This document shows, one piece after another, positions 44,801-54,000 of a stretch of DNA of 64,000 nt (position 1 is the first letter of the stretch; every line of letters begins with the position of its first letter). The notes beneath the pieces are model-generated. The model had not been told where the DNA came from. It did not search any database and saw nothing but the letters and a program-made list of their open reading frames with translations. The position numbers and the translations under genes were made by a program. The stretch is taken from NCBI GenBank assembly GCA_942159475.1, contig OW804098.1:111978620-112042619 (forward strand), written 5' to 3'. The stretch is from Sthenelais limicola (taxonomy: Eukaryota > Annelida > Polychaeta > Phyllodocida > Sigalionidae).

Positions 44801-45666
44801 ACATGATAACTGGTATCAGGGGTACCGTCATAACTCTGAGAGGACCCCAAGGTGAACAAAAACGTATTAATAGAAATAGACTTAAGTTGGTATCAGGGGA
44901 AATAGAATGGGATGTACTGAGAACTAGGCAACCAAGGGCGGGTCAAGGTAAACGTAATAGGGCTCGGAGACAGGCCCAACAAGCTAATCGAGTCAGACCA
45001 CCACCCCCACAAAGGCCCGAGCCTCAGGCAGAGCCTGACCCTGTATTCATACCCATACCTCACATGCCTCGTATAATTCAGGTAGAGCCACAGGAGGAAG
45101 ACGCGCCCGCAAATCAACCAGAGGAAGAGCACATGCTAGTGGAGGACGAGGACCAAGTGCCACGCCCCCAACGACCACAACAAGTGCCACGCCCACCCCA
45201 GCAGCGACCGCCAAAGGAGAAAGTACTAGTACTGGCTACACCTAAGCCAGTCACAGTGCGCCCACTCCTACCACCCGCCGTTGCTGTGGAGATTGCCCCT
45301 CAGCGCACACCACCTCCAGGTCCAGTCACAAGATCAAGGGCTAAGAGAGGGAGAGTTGAGACTCCAACTACAAACCCTCTACCCAAAGCCCTGAGCACTA
45401 CATCTGAAGGCACCGAGAAGAGGATTAAGGTTTTCCACTCTTTGGGATCTACAAAGAGAGAGAGGCCTGACTCCTCCCCCAACCCAGTCTCACCTTCTTC
45501 ACCTGTGCAGAGGCCTAGGAAGCTGCCCTGCATACCACCACCATCACCACCCCCATCGCCACCACCACCACCATCACCCCCACCGTCACCCCCACCACAG
45601 CCCCAGCCATGGGAGTTCGATCCAGTGGCACCACCAGTGACGGATTTCTCTCCCACTTCACCCTAA
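41749..45666 (+). CDS. pol: Pol polyprotein: protease, reverse transcriptase, RNase H, integrase and a Pro-rich C-terminal extension
   Basis: 1,305 codons in the -1 frame relative to gag, presumably made by ribosomal frameshifting; the frame opens at 41749 directly after a stop, so the listed ATG need not be used. Aspartic protease motif DTGA at 64-67. Reverse transcriptase at about 215-460, with catalytic D304 (TIDLKSGYW) and FIDD at 366-369. RNase H at about 510-628 (D515, D582, D625). Integrase zinc domain H722/H727-C757/C760. Core triad D788 (GMDLCG), D848 (ITDRGLEF) and E884 (GKIERFH), with 35 residues between the last two. An SH3-like DNA-binding domain lies near 994-1048. The last 240 residues or so are Pro/Arg-rich and acidic in places, predicted disordered, ending in PPSP repeats. 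That tail is unusual for Gypsy Pol. All catalytic residues are present. Confidence 0.94.
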   Translation: MWGRGTFCERMLSKICSCTSGGGSGHADGCRHPQDREPGGIGRPDRRFCISIPVAGMGMRALIDTGASRSLMREDMWKAFCKAYHRPLILTKGETLKSLSGHELVTEGQAIINLGGSSFPVYVVKKLHHEMLLGDDALDILDAHIVFKKRKIILEGKSYKSGWVGDSDLEFASIHTEAEAWEVKYPAVFGEGKKGNLGKFKDVTMHIDTGNARPINQRPYRLPLIKRKLVDKELDEMLELGVIEPSTSAWGSPILLVPKKDGSNRPCVDFRRLNSVTKKDAHPLPNIQDIFDSLAGSTVFSTIDLKSGYWQVEMDPESIEKTAFVCHRGLFHFRRMPFGLTNAPAVFQRAMNKMFSEFIGKFCMTFIDDIVIYSKSEEEHNHHLALVFDKLEEFGITIKKSKCIFKQEKVDLLGYQVSKDGINSHPDKCSAIRDMLPPEDVSGIRSFLGMTGYYRQCIPDYAKVAYPLVKLTKKYARFEWLEEQQNSFEMLKELLTSDRVMAHPQLNKAYRLYTDACDYAIGAILVQTDSQGVERPVQYISKQLSGPQLNWATIEKEAYAIVYALNKLRPYLQGSEFKIYTDHKPLKSLFVGEVKNTKIQRWAVLIAEYGAPIEYRKGANNIRADMLSRIKTKGKEPTLSQFEVCALEEIDEIPWEFDKLEKEQIRLEQREMDEFQQGVEEEGDYTIIDGMLFTLIPPPGKPAYPRLVLPPSARYRVVRRAHTEVGHQGMRKTLDRIQEAYKWPTMRRDTFRVLTKCARCAVNRVGQARVPPTAMPLAKYPGQILGMDLCGPFPVSEQGNRYIITVIDHATGWVEVKPIPTKAAKNIADYLANEYVPRYGPPEVVITDRGLEFMNQQVEGYLKSIGTEVRHSTSFHPTTNGKIERFHKTFKGILRKFINARPAEWESHLGPTLWAHRVSTSCVTGFTPYFLTFGTKPKYPFSKIFPTPEGTEDAVLSERLQALTSAFREAAERTEASRVANYERLRARANAKDLNIGDHVVVLSGTSTPLDPKWDHGYMITGIRGTVITLRGPQGEQKRINRNRLKLVSGEIEWDVLRTRQPRAGQGKRNRARRQAQQANRVRPPPPQRPEPQAEPDPVFIPIPHMPRIIQVEPQEEDAPANQPEEEHMLVEDEDQVPRPQRPQQVPRPPQQRPPKEKVLVLATPKPVTVRPLLPPAVAVEIAPQRTPPPGPVTRSRAKRGRVETPTTNPLPKALSTTSEGTEKRIKVFHSLGSTKRERPDSSPNPVSPSSPVQRPRKLPCIPPPSPPPSPPPPPSPPPSPPPQPQPWEFDPVAPPVTDFSPTSP
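45588..45606 (+). promoter_or_regulatory. Candidate env splice acceptor
   Basis: Two AG sites (CACCACAG| ending 45600 and CCCCAG| ending 45606) follow a long C-rich, G-poor tract that encodes the Pro repeats of Pol. They lie directly before the env start codon (GCCATGG). This is the arrangement expected of a spliced env mRNA. Confidence 0.5.
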
Positions 45667-47207
45667 AAACCCTCCTGATGATCGTCTTAACCACGATGGT
45701 TAGAGGCGGTCTGTTTGAGGAGGAAGGGGTGTTAGTGTATGAGGAAGGGGAGGTCAGAGCCCTGACCGCGACTTGGACGACTGTGATTGTACTGCACCCT
45801 CCCACACCCCCTCCTGTCAAAACTTGGATCTCGGTTCTTAAACAAAGGATTGCAGAGCTCAGACAGGCGGAGGTTGTGGGAGACCAAGATGTTCTCCACT
45901 GGGAGGAGCACATGGAGTTCCTCCGGACAGAGATACCAGCACAGGCCCACCTCAAAAACAGGAAGAAGAGGGGCCTATTTAATTTTGTGGGTTCGTTGAG
46001 CCGTGCCCTGTTTGGCACAGCTACGGTTGGACAGGTCGAGGAATTGCAAGCTGCAGTTCAAGCGACCCACAATAGTGAGGAAATATTAGCCCATTGTCAA
46101 GAGGAGATGGTGTCTGTGCTGAACCAAACTAGACTCTATATGAGAGAAAACCGTATGGACATTGCTGCGCTCCAAGCTGCAGCCAATAACATCTCCCGTC
46201 AGGTGGCTGATATCTTAACACATTTGAATGGTTTTAGTATAGAAATTCACCGAATCCACATGCGAAGGGAAGTGGATGTTCTATTGCAACAAGTAGGTAG
46301 AGCGGTAGAAAATTACTACCGTCAGAACGAATTGTTCTATCGCCAGCGAATTCAGCTGGAAAGGGGATTCTTAACTGACCAGATTTTACCACTGGCATAT
46401 TTATCAGAAATTCTGTCTAAATTACAAGAAGGGAAGCATTATACCCCACAAGATAACTGCTGGTATTACAGGCACCTGAACGTCCAACTATTACTAGATG
46501 GCGAGCAGGAGTTGGTATATCAGACGGTAATTCCGGCTGTTTCAGGCACCCAATTTCTACATTATAGACTAAAATATTTCCCCGTCCCGTATGGTGCTGA
46601 CCACCTCAGAAAGTTAATGGGAGAGGAAGAAGTGGCCCTAGACAGCGTGTCAAGTGCATCTTTCCTCCCACAGCACTGTATTGGGTTTAAACCACAAATT
46701 TGCTCAGCTGCAATTGAACATCTAACCCCAACTTGTGAGACCAATATCATCATGGGTAAAAGACCCGATCTTTGTAAGGCCCAGATTTTGAAGAGAGGTA
46801 ATTTGACCAATCAAGTATTTAGAGAGGGGGAGTCCATTTCTTCTATAATTTTAACAGTATATCAACCCCTAGAAACCATCCTGAGGTGTCCTGGGCAGAA
46901 GCCAGTAATTAAAACGTATCGCCAGCATACTAGGGTAATATTAGAAGACGGTTGTCTCCTGGTTGGAAAGGATTGGCGTGTGAGTAGCATCAAACGCCAT
47001 AAGTCCCATATAATTCTCCCCACCCCCACGATTATGCCCCTCCCCGGGTTTAATCTGACTTATGGAAATTTCTCCCTTTACCCCCAATTAACCCAACAAT
47101 TGACCCTTTTACAGAGAGCTGAGATACCCTTACTCTCTCTCACCGATTTTCCTAAGCCCATTTCCCCCACACCTATCCCTAGCCCCTGGTCTGAAAGTTC
47201 TATCTAG
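45609..47207 (+). CDS. env: Envelope fusion glycoprotein, baculovirus F / errantivirus type (ectodomain, ends at an in-frame TAG)
   Basis: 532 residues; membrane fusion protein. A hydrophobic signal sequence lies at about residues 17-31. The furin site NRKKR ends at residue 121. Directly after it comes the fusion peptide GLFNFVGSLSRALFGTAT, the hallmark of baculovirus F and Gypsy-type Env proteins. A long helical heptad-like region follows (about 145-260), then a Cys-rich domain (HCIGFKPQICSA, TCETNII, DLCKAQ, LRCPG, GCLLVG) and one or more N-glycosylation sites (NLT, NFS). The start ATG is in strong context and overlaps pol by 58 nt in another frame. The frame stops at TAG, 47205-47207, before any membrane anchor; the anchor is encoded immediately downstream in the same frame. 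As it stands the product would be a secreted ectodomain unless the stop is read through. Confidence 0.9.
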   Translation: MGVRSSGTTSDGFLSHFTLKTLLMIVLTTMVRGGLFEEEGVLVYEEGEVRALTATWTTVIVLHPPTPPPVKTWISVLKQRIAELRQAEVVGDQDVLHWEEHMEFLRTEIPAQAHLKNRKKRGLFNFVGSLSRALFGTATVGQVEELQAAVQATHNSEEILAHCQEEMVSVLNQTRLYMRENRMDIAALQAAANNISRQVADILTHLNGFSIEIHRIHMRREVDVLLQQVGRAVENYYRQNELFYRQRIQLERGFLTDQILPLAYLSEILSKLQEGKHYTPQDNCWYYRHLNVQLLLDGEQELVYQTVIPAVSGTQFLHYRLKYFPVPYGADHLRKLMGEEEVALDSVSSASFLPQHCIGFKPQICSAAIEHLTPTCETNIIMGKRPDLCKAQILKRGNLTNQVFREGESISSIILTVYQPLETILRCPGQKPVIKTYRQHTRVILEDGCLLVGKDWRVSSIKRHKSHIILPTPTIMPLPGFNLTYGNFSLYPQLTQQLTLLQRAEIPLLSLTDFPKPISPTPIPSPWSESSI

Positions 47208-47525
47208 GGTATAGCCACTCTCATCCCCACCCTCCTAGGAGTCATGACCCTGGGAATCCTCTACCTCCGCCGCCGAAAGGGGCTTGCCCCCAGAGGCATG
47301 GTCAACCTCCAGTGTTGCCAAAGGAACCGTAGGCCCCGAGAGAACGCCCCCGAAGAACCCCCAACCCTCACCCTGGAAATCCTACCCCCCCAAGACGAAG
47401 ATCGAGAGGATGGAGAATCTGACCCTGGCGCCAGGGCTGATTCCCGCCCCTTTGAACACCTCCCCGCCCACCCCTCTACCTCACCATATTACGCTGCCAA
47501 TCTCGGACTGACCAGGATGAAGTAA
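47208..47525 (+). pseudogene. env: Env transmembrane anchor and cytoplasmic tail, in frame after the TAG
   Basis: Continues the env frame beyond the single stop at 47205. A hydrophobic helix of about 19 residues lies at 47211-47267, followed by the stop-transfer basic run LRRRKG. A cytoplasmic tail rich in Pro, Glu and Asp ends at TAA, 47523-47525. Its coding character is intact, which means that only the one stop codon interrupts env. Listed separately because no start codon of its own precedes the helix. Confidence 0.75.
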
Positions 47526-48465
47526 TAAGTTTCAGCTATTTTGTTTGGTTTTCTGGGTAGTACTTTAATCACTTTATGAACTTGTCTTTTCTTTGTACTC
47601 TTTTAATATTTTTCTATTAATGCTGTTTTGCCCTCTCTCGGGTGCGAGAGAGACCGCAGAGCAAAGAGTAACATACCTGGGTGAAATCCATTTCTCCCTC
47701 AGGAGGAAATGGTGGAATCCACGGACAAGGATCCAGCCCAAAGGTATTTCATCCAACTCTATCGCTATGAGAAGTTGTTTTATGCAGACAGAATGGGGCG
47801 AGTAAGAGGAGTCTGAGAAGAAGCACCACAGGACCAGAGCTTCTTGTCTATCTCCAAACCATTCTGCTTTGAAGTGTATTTTTCATTGAGGAGTTTTATA
47901 AGCCAAACTGCAGGAGAAAACATGTGCTCTGCAGTTATTTTAGGGTTTTTAATAATGAAAATACGGTAGTGTTGACTACCCAACCGTTCTCGCTCTCAAA
48001 GGCCAAGAGAGAGAGAGAGAGACGGGCGCCCAGTCGGCCAGCGACGAGGTCCAGCGGGGGCCTCGGCTGGTCAGGCGGCAGAGGAGACGTCGGTGACGAC
48101 CGCACTAGAGGAATTTGTGTAGTAGAACCCCCAGAGGGAGACAGACATTCGTAGAAGTGTTCAGAAGCACACTTATATACACAAAGACTTCTCTTACCCA
48201 TGTTGACTAAAAGACTTTTTAGTAATTGAATGAAGGCATCATACGATAATGAACCTTCCCCTAAGGAGACATCTCCAGAGACATTTTTCTGACCGATTAA
48301 GGTCCCAAAGAGACATTTTTACCTTTGACTCGTATTATATCTATCTTCTTATCTTACTGCTTTAACATGTATGTTTTTAGTAATGTTACTTGTATTGATG
48401 GGGCGGACGGCTAGTATTTTGTTTGAAAGACTGTGTTTTCAATCAAAAGAAAAATATTGGACGAA
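47526..48465 (+). other. Proviral region between env and the 3' LTR
   Basis: 940 bp with no known retroviral gene. It includes a small hairpin (CTCTCTCG/CGAGAGAG, 47633-47652), and a 70-codon ORF at 47593-47805 whose first 18 residues look like a signal peptide (MYSFNIFLLMLFCPLSGA). A purine run (AAAAGAAAAA, about 48446) lies near, but not adjacent to, the LTR, so the polypurine tract is not securely placed. Confidence 0.5.
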
Positions 48466-49073
48466 TGTAAAGAATTGCAATTCTTGCGAGCGGAATTTAC
48501 CCATAGAGTGGCCGTCCCCCCCCCTCCCCCTCTTCCCCCCCTCCCCTCCGCCTGGGCCTCGACCGCCACGCGGGACCTGGGTGGAGCGGGGGAGAGCGGG
48601 GCACTGGACATCTGTTGTTATGTGTCTACCTGTTTGATTGTCTTGGCAACCGAAATAGCATCGCCAATTGTTCTCCGGCGTGACTCTCATTACGGGGTGG
48701 GGGGAAGGGACTGGGGGAGGGAGGGGACGCTACATGCTTGGGTCAGGGATAATGGGAGGGGAGGGGGGGTTGAGGGCAAGGGATCCTCCGCGCAGGCGCA
48801 CAGCGCATGGCCTTGGCGTGGGAGAGCGCTGGGGGTCATGATCATGTGGAGGAGGATCCCCCTCAGCCAATCATAAGGGTGGATCGCCGGGAGCGCACTT
48901 TGCTATACCCATTTTGATGCTAATGAATAATTAACGTGTGACTATAAATAAAGAGGACAGAGTAAGCTTGGATACACCTTGCTGCCTGGCCGAAGACTAC
49001 TATCATCCGACTTCTCTGACTTCATCATTTTTGCATACCGAATCTCTGGGCAAATTGCCATTGCATTCTCACA
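48466..49073 (+). repeat. 3' LTR of the endogenous retrovirus
   Basis: 608 bp, the same as the 5' LTR except for one base and one fewer C in a homopolymer. TATAAATA at 48943-48950 and the overlapping AATAAA (48947-48952) are kept. Followed by the ATAG target duplication. Confidence 0.93.
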
Positions 49074-49453
49074 ATAGAGTGATGAATAATAATGAGCAGA
49101 GATTTGGTCCTGTTTAGACTCTCGATATTTTATTCTCAAACATCAACATTTATACGAAGTATCATGTGACTTACATGGTCATTGGGCATGCGTGCCTGCA
49201 TCCAATCATGTTTATTAAATACAAATAACCAATCATAAACAATATGAATCATTTGACCACAGGGGGTCGCTTACATAAGACCAATAAGAGAGGAGAGATT
49301 ATTATTTAGGGTCAACCCCTTGGAGGTTTTTATTTGTATCAGCTGTTCGTATTAACACCAGGAATACCTTTAAGAGAGTTGAGCAAACAATGTATTATAA
49401 AAACTGAATGGTTGAATGATATCAAGTAAATATGAGAAGTAGGCTAGAACATA
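49074..49453. other. Intergenic DNA
   Basis: About 380 bp of AT-rich sequence between the provirus and a MITE-B. Nothing recognised. Confidence 0.4.
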
Positions 49454-49864
49454 TGTGATGTGTTCCAGGGGAAAAGGTCACAAGTCGCAAAACTGATATT
49501 TTTTAAAGTGTTTATTTAACAACATCCCTTTATTGAAATGTTCTGATTTTGTTAGGGTTTAGCACTTATAGACATATTAATCCATGTGACAAATTTCAGA
49601 ACATTGTGCTAGATATATCTTTGTGTTTTGAAGGCCTACGTATGGAGTATATTTAGTTACTTTACACGTAATTACCCATCCAGAAACATTGCAAACTTTT
49701 TTTTTCAAAAATAAAAATATCAAACATAAAATATAGAAACACTTCTAAAATGCCCTTCATGTTTACTATCACTGGAATCTGCTTGATCTCCTCTTTTCAA
49801 ATATGATGATATCTCAAAAACAATGTTTTGTGACTTACGACTCATTTTCCTCAAACGGATCACA
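49454..49864. mobile_element. MITE-B, full-length copy with TA flanks
   Basis: 411 bp from TGTGATGTGTTCCAGG to CTCAAACGGATCACA, with TA at 49452-49453 and 49865-49866. Confidence 0.86.
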
Positions 49865-49883
49865 TATGCATGGTTATTTATTA

Positions 49884-49936
49884 TGGGGGATAGGAAATTG
49901 TCGGAAAATGTACAATTGGCAGCTCTACAAATTTAG
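49884..49936. mobile_element. MITE-A left-end fragment
   Basis: Degraded terminus followed by CGGAAAATGTACAATTGGCA and GCTCTACAAATTTAG. Cut off by the adjacent minisatellite. Confidence 0.65.
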
Positions 49937-49939
49937 GTG

Positions 49940-50470
49940 ATTATCAATGAATGATTAATCAGGTCTCTCCTCCAATCACTGAGCCTTCATTGGGATTTAT
50001 GAATAATTAATCAGGCGTCTCCACCAATCCCTGAGCCTTCATTGGGATTCATGAATAATTAATCAGGCCTCTCCCCCAATCACTGAGCCTTATGAGGATT
50101 CATGAATAATTAATAAGGTCTCTCCTCCAATCACTGAGCCTTCACTGGGGTTTATGAATAATTAATCAGGCCTCTCCTCCAATCATTGAGCCTTCCTGGG
50201 CATTCATGAATAATTAATCAGGCCTCTCCCCCAATCATTGAGCCTTCATGGGGATACATGAATACAGTAGAACCCCGCTAATGCAATCACCCTTGGGACT
50301 GAACAATTGTTGGTTGCATCAGGACATGGTGTCTTTAACATAGAAGCTGATAGAGGGGGTAATCAGATAGAAGAGAACAATTTGGGTCTTAATAGAGAGT
50401 TGGTTTTTATAACAAAGTGGTTGTACTGCGGGGTTCCACTATAATCAATCAGGCCTCTCCGCCAATCACT
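49940..50470. repeat. Minisatellite, about 58-66 bp unit, interrupted by a short DNA transposon
   Basis: Units contain ATGAATAATTAATCAGGCCT then CTCCCCCAATCACTGAGCCT and TCATTGGGATTC. About six units lie left of the insertion at 50265 and part of one right of it. Confidence 0.85.
50265..50441. mobile_element. pogo/Tigger-like MITE inserted at TA in the minisatellite
   Basis: 177 bp with terminal repeats CAGTAGAACCCCGC and GCGGGGTTCCACTA. Flanked by TA on each side (50263-50264, 50442-50443). Deleting the element and one TA restores the minisatellite unit TGAATAATCAATCAGG, so ends and duplication are certain. Non-coding. Confidence 0.85.
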
Positions 50471-51063
50471 AAGCCAGCCTACCACAATCTTGACACATCT
50501 ATTTATTGCTCCTATTATAGAGCTTATGGGCCATGGACTGTTCAAGGTAGTGACTAAATCAAGTTAAAGTCAGATGTGTGCAGCACAGCAGGTGTTCTGC
50601 TCAGAAAAAGGGCTAACGATGTGGCAGGGCTAGATTTGCCAAATATTGCCCTATACAATCTAGGCTATCAGATCGGTATATCAGTGGTTAGAAGCTTTCT
50701 GCACTAATGGCTCTCCTAGACCTAAATTTAAGTGTAGGCTAACCACTATCACCCTAATGGAAGTGTAGCTAGACACAGCAGTTGGTGTATGACCATGGTT
50801 ATTCTGTATTTAATTACTACCTGTGAACCCATTAAGTTGATTTGTCCATGACATCCTTTGATTGTTACATTCAGTGTACACTGCGCATGCATGTCTAAGT
50901 TTTACTTGTCATTTTACAAAAGATTCACTGTATAAACATTCTTTGAAAATAAGAAGGGAGGAGTGAGACGTATTCTAAGGCTTTCCCTCAGTTTGGAGGC
51001 ATTTCTGTCAGCTCTGAGCCTAGACTGTACCATAGAAGGATGTCATAATACAGCTCCCTTATA
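50471..51063. other. 3' flank of the 442-aa membrane-protein gene
   Basis: About 590 bp between the minisatellite and the stop codon at 51064; presumed 3' UTR and spacer. No repeat recognised. Confidence 0.4.
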
Positions 51064-54000
51064 TCAGTAATCCCTGGCAGGCAGAGCTGGGACTGGTAAT
51101 GGCAAATTATAATAAGAACCACCGTTATCATCTGAGTCTGTCCCACCCTTAGCATCCATGCCTTGCCCAGTTCCTAAAGCACCACTGACAGGAATATTCA
51201 TGTACTCTACATCAGATCCCAAAGCTATGGACGTAGCACCAACACGGGTTGTTCCTTTCCCTGGTGCGGTTACTTGCTGCAACCTTGGCACTGCACCAAT
51301 ATGATGAGCTCCCCGATCATTGTCTGTGTTGCGACGTGATGCCGGTATGGCATACACGTCATTGTTTCCTGGCTGAGTTAGTGAGTCCATGTTGCGATGT
51401 GTAACAGGGGTATCAGTGGCGTTAACACTAGCTCCTGGAGCTTCTGTGTAATCATTTGATGCTCCTCTGTTGTTGCTGGAGGATCCACTTGGACATTTGG
51501 GTAGCAAACCTTTCCTGCAACATCAATTCAAACAATGCATAATGGATTAAGATAGAATATAATGAGACTCGTGTCTAGGAGACTGCATACGATGGCCACG
51601 AGTTTTTACTGATGTCACGATCCCTATCTACCTAGTTCGAACAACGATCCGCCATATTCAGTGACAACTCAAGAAGCGTATGACGTACGAACGGGCATGA
51701 CGTCACGTGCAGCGCAACGTCGCGGTTCATTTTTTACTAGGGGGCATCATGGAAAAACAATGCCCGCCTGTTGAGGTGTAAATTACGCAATCCACCTTGT
51801 GTGAAGGAGGTGTTTAGAGATGAGATATGTTTAATGAAATACATATAAATGATTTAAGTATTACTTCACCATAGAATACTAAAAAATTTACTGTTGTAAC
51901 AGATGAAATTTCACCTTGTTTTCCTCTAGCTAGTATAGTCCATTGTGCATTGACCAATAGGAAGCCTCTAAATGAATACGCCTAAATTCACGCGTGGTTT
52001 CTCTGTGACGTTATACAATGGTCGGATTTCACTCTGTTCCAGGGTGTACAACCATGATTTAATTGATAGTAACCCACAGTTTGTCTTTACCAATCTTCCA
52101 TCTCTCAAATAATTAGAAACTTATTTTTTCTTATTTTATTTTCTACTATTTCTTTTAAAATTTAAGTGAAAATTCTGGGCTTCCGTATCAAACTGGCGAT
52201 GTTTGTACAATTATACCTGCATTCTCAGCTATTACCACAAACGAAATCTTACCAAATTTACTCATTTTATGGCTTATAGGATTGTATAATTATGTTCATA
52301 CAAGAATAAGCAGCCGAATTGGCCGTGTAAACAAGGCCACTCATGAGCGATAATTCAATTCAATTCAATTCAAGGATTCTTTTATTGCTGAAGATGTTAT
52401 ACAGTAGGGTTGTCCAACTATCTAAGTAAACCATTGTTTAGTTAGGTCTTCCATTGGGTGCCCGAATTCTTGTTTGATCTTTACTTTTTGTTACAGTTTG
52501 ACTATTACTACAATGATATGACTACAATATAATAAGAGTGAGTTTACTTTTAGTTATAATGGTTTGACTAGGAGTGGCTATGACTAGTTCTAATTTAATG
52601 AGATGGTTATGAGATCTTAATGAGTATACATGGTTGATATGGTTGATAAGTGTATAGTGGTATACAATATATGTTCATTCATGAGGCAGTATTAAGGTAC
52701 ATTGGCATACGCGTATGCAGTCATATATATATATATGTAGGTTCACTCATGAGGCAAAGTTTAAGGCACATTGGCACGTGTGTTGGTTACACAGCAGTTA
52801 TCATAGCGTTGCATTATACATGTGTAGTAGGTACATGGTACTTAAGACAGTGGTATAGATTTACTCAGTAATTTCTTATGGGGCATAGTTAAGGCATATT
52901 GGTACAGAGGTACATGTCATGTGCAGGCATTTTGATCATGTTTGTACAGGGTAGTGGTTACTAAGGAGGGGTAATAAAGGTTCGGGCACTAGAGCAAGTT
53001 ACCCTGAGTTATACAGGAGTAGATCGGGTACAGTCACGGTTGGGTAAAGGGGTAAAGGATCCTTTCTGTGTATTTCTTGAAAGCAGTTTTGTCTTCGATT
53101 TTATGAGCATCCGTATGGAGCTCATTCCACCTTTTTTGGCATTTGTATATCATTGAGTTATTAATTTTAGATAATTTTGAGTTAATGACTATTAGGTTTT
53201 TTCTGCCTTCGGCATGGCTCCTGGTGGGTAACTTTCTGCCATCCAGGTTTTCTTGCCTTTGGGCTAAGTAGAATGATATGTCTAGTATGTGTTTATCTCT
53301 GCGAGCTTGGAGGGGCCAGATATTTAGGGTTTTATGTTCTTGGTCAACGTTTTCGAATTTTGTTTTGTTGAAGATAATTCTTAGCGCTCTGTTCTGTTGG
53401 GCTTGTAATTTTTGTAGAAGGGATTGTGGGGCCGAATCATAAATGAAATCACAGAAGTCGAAGTTAGGGAGGATAGCCATTTTGTACAGGTCGTGTTTGG
53501 CCTTGGGTGTTAAAGAATTTCGTGCTCTATAGAGGAGGGTTATTTTTGCAGAGACTAAGTTTAGGGTGTTTTTGGTGTGGGTCTTAAATGTTAACTGGTC
53601 ATCTAGTGTGAATCCAAGGTATTTATATTCATGTACCTGGTCAAGAGTTGTGAGGCCTAGTTCTAGGTTCTTACTGTTATGGTTATGCTTTTGCGTTGCA
53701 GATTGGCTCAGGGCAAACGACATGGTCTTACATTTGGAGGTGTTGAGTGATAATTTGTTAACGTTGCACCAGGTGTATACATTGTTCAGGTCGTGTTGCA
53801 AGTTATTGTGGAGGGTGTTGATATTTTTATCGTTGTGGAATAGTACGGTGTCGTCTGCATAGTGTTGTATTTGGGCATGCTCGATTACAGAGTGGAGGTC
53901 GTTGATGTAGATAGTGAACAAAATTGGGCCAAGTATAGTCCCCTGTGGGACTCCAAAGGTGACTGTTCCCTCCTTAGATTTTATACCATTTAGTTGTACA

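Larger units (their letters stand above)
39784..49073 (+). mobile_element. Ty3/Gypsy errantivirus-like endogenous retrovirus, complete provirus
   Basis: 9,290 bp: LTR - primer site - gag - pol - env - LTR. Both LTRs begin TG and end CA. The element is flanked by ATAG (39780-39783 and 49074-49077), the 4-bp duplication expected of this group. The two LTRs differ at only two places that I could find: one base (ACACACC vs ATACACC) and the length of one C run, so insertion was recent. Gene order, the D,D35E integrase and the baculovirus-F-type envelope place it with errantiviruses rather than vertebrate-type retroviruses. The gag and pol frames are open throughout; env has one stop codon. Confidence 0.95.

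Noticed and set aside
45300..46018. Long minus-strand open frames opposite pol and env
   Set aside because: They are reflections of the Pro-rich low-complexity codons (read as Gly/Val repeats) and of conserved env codons; no independent start context or homology.
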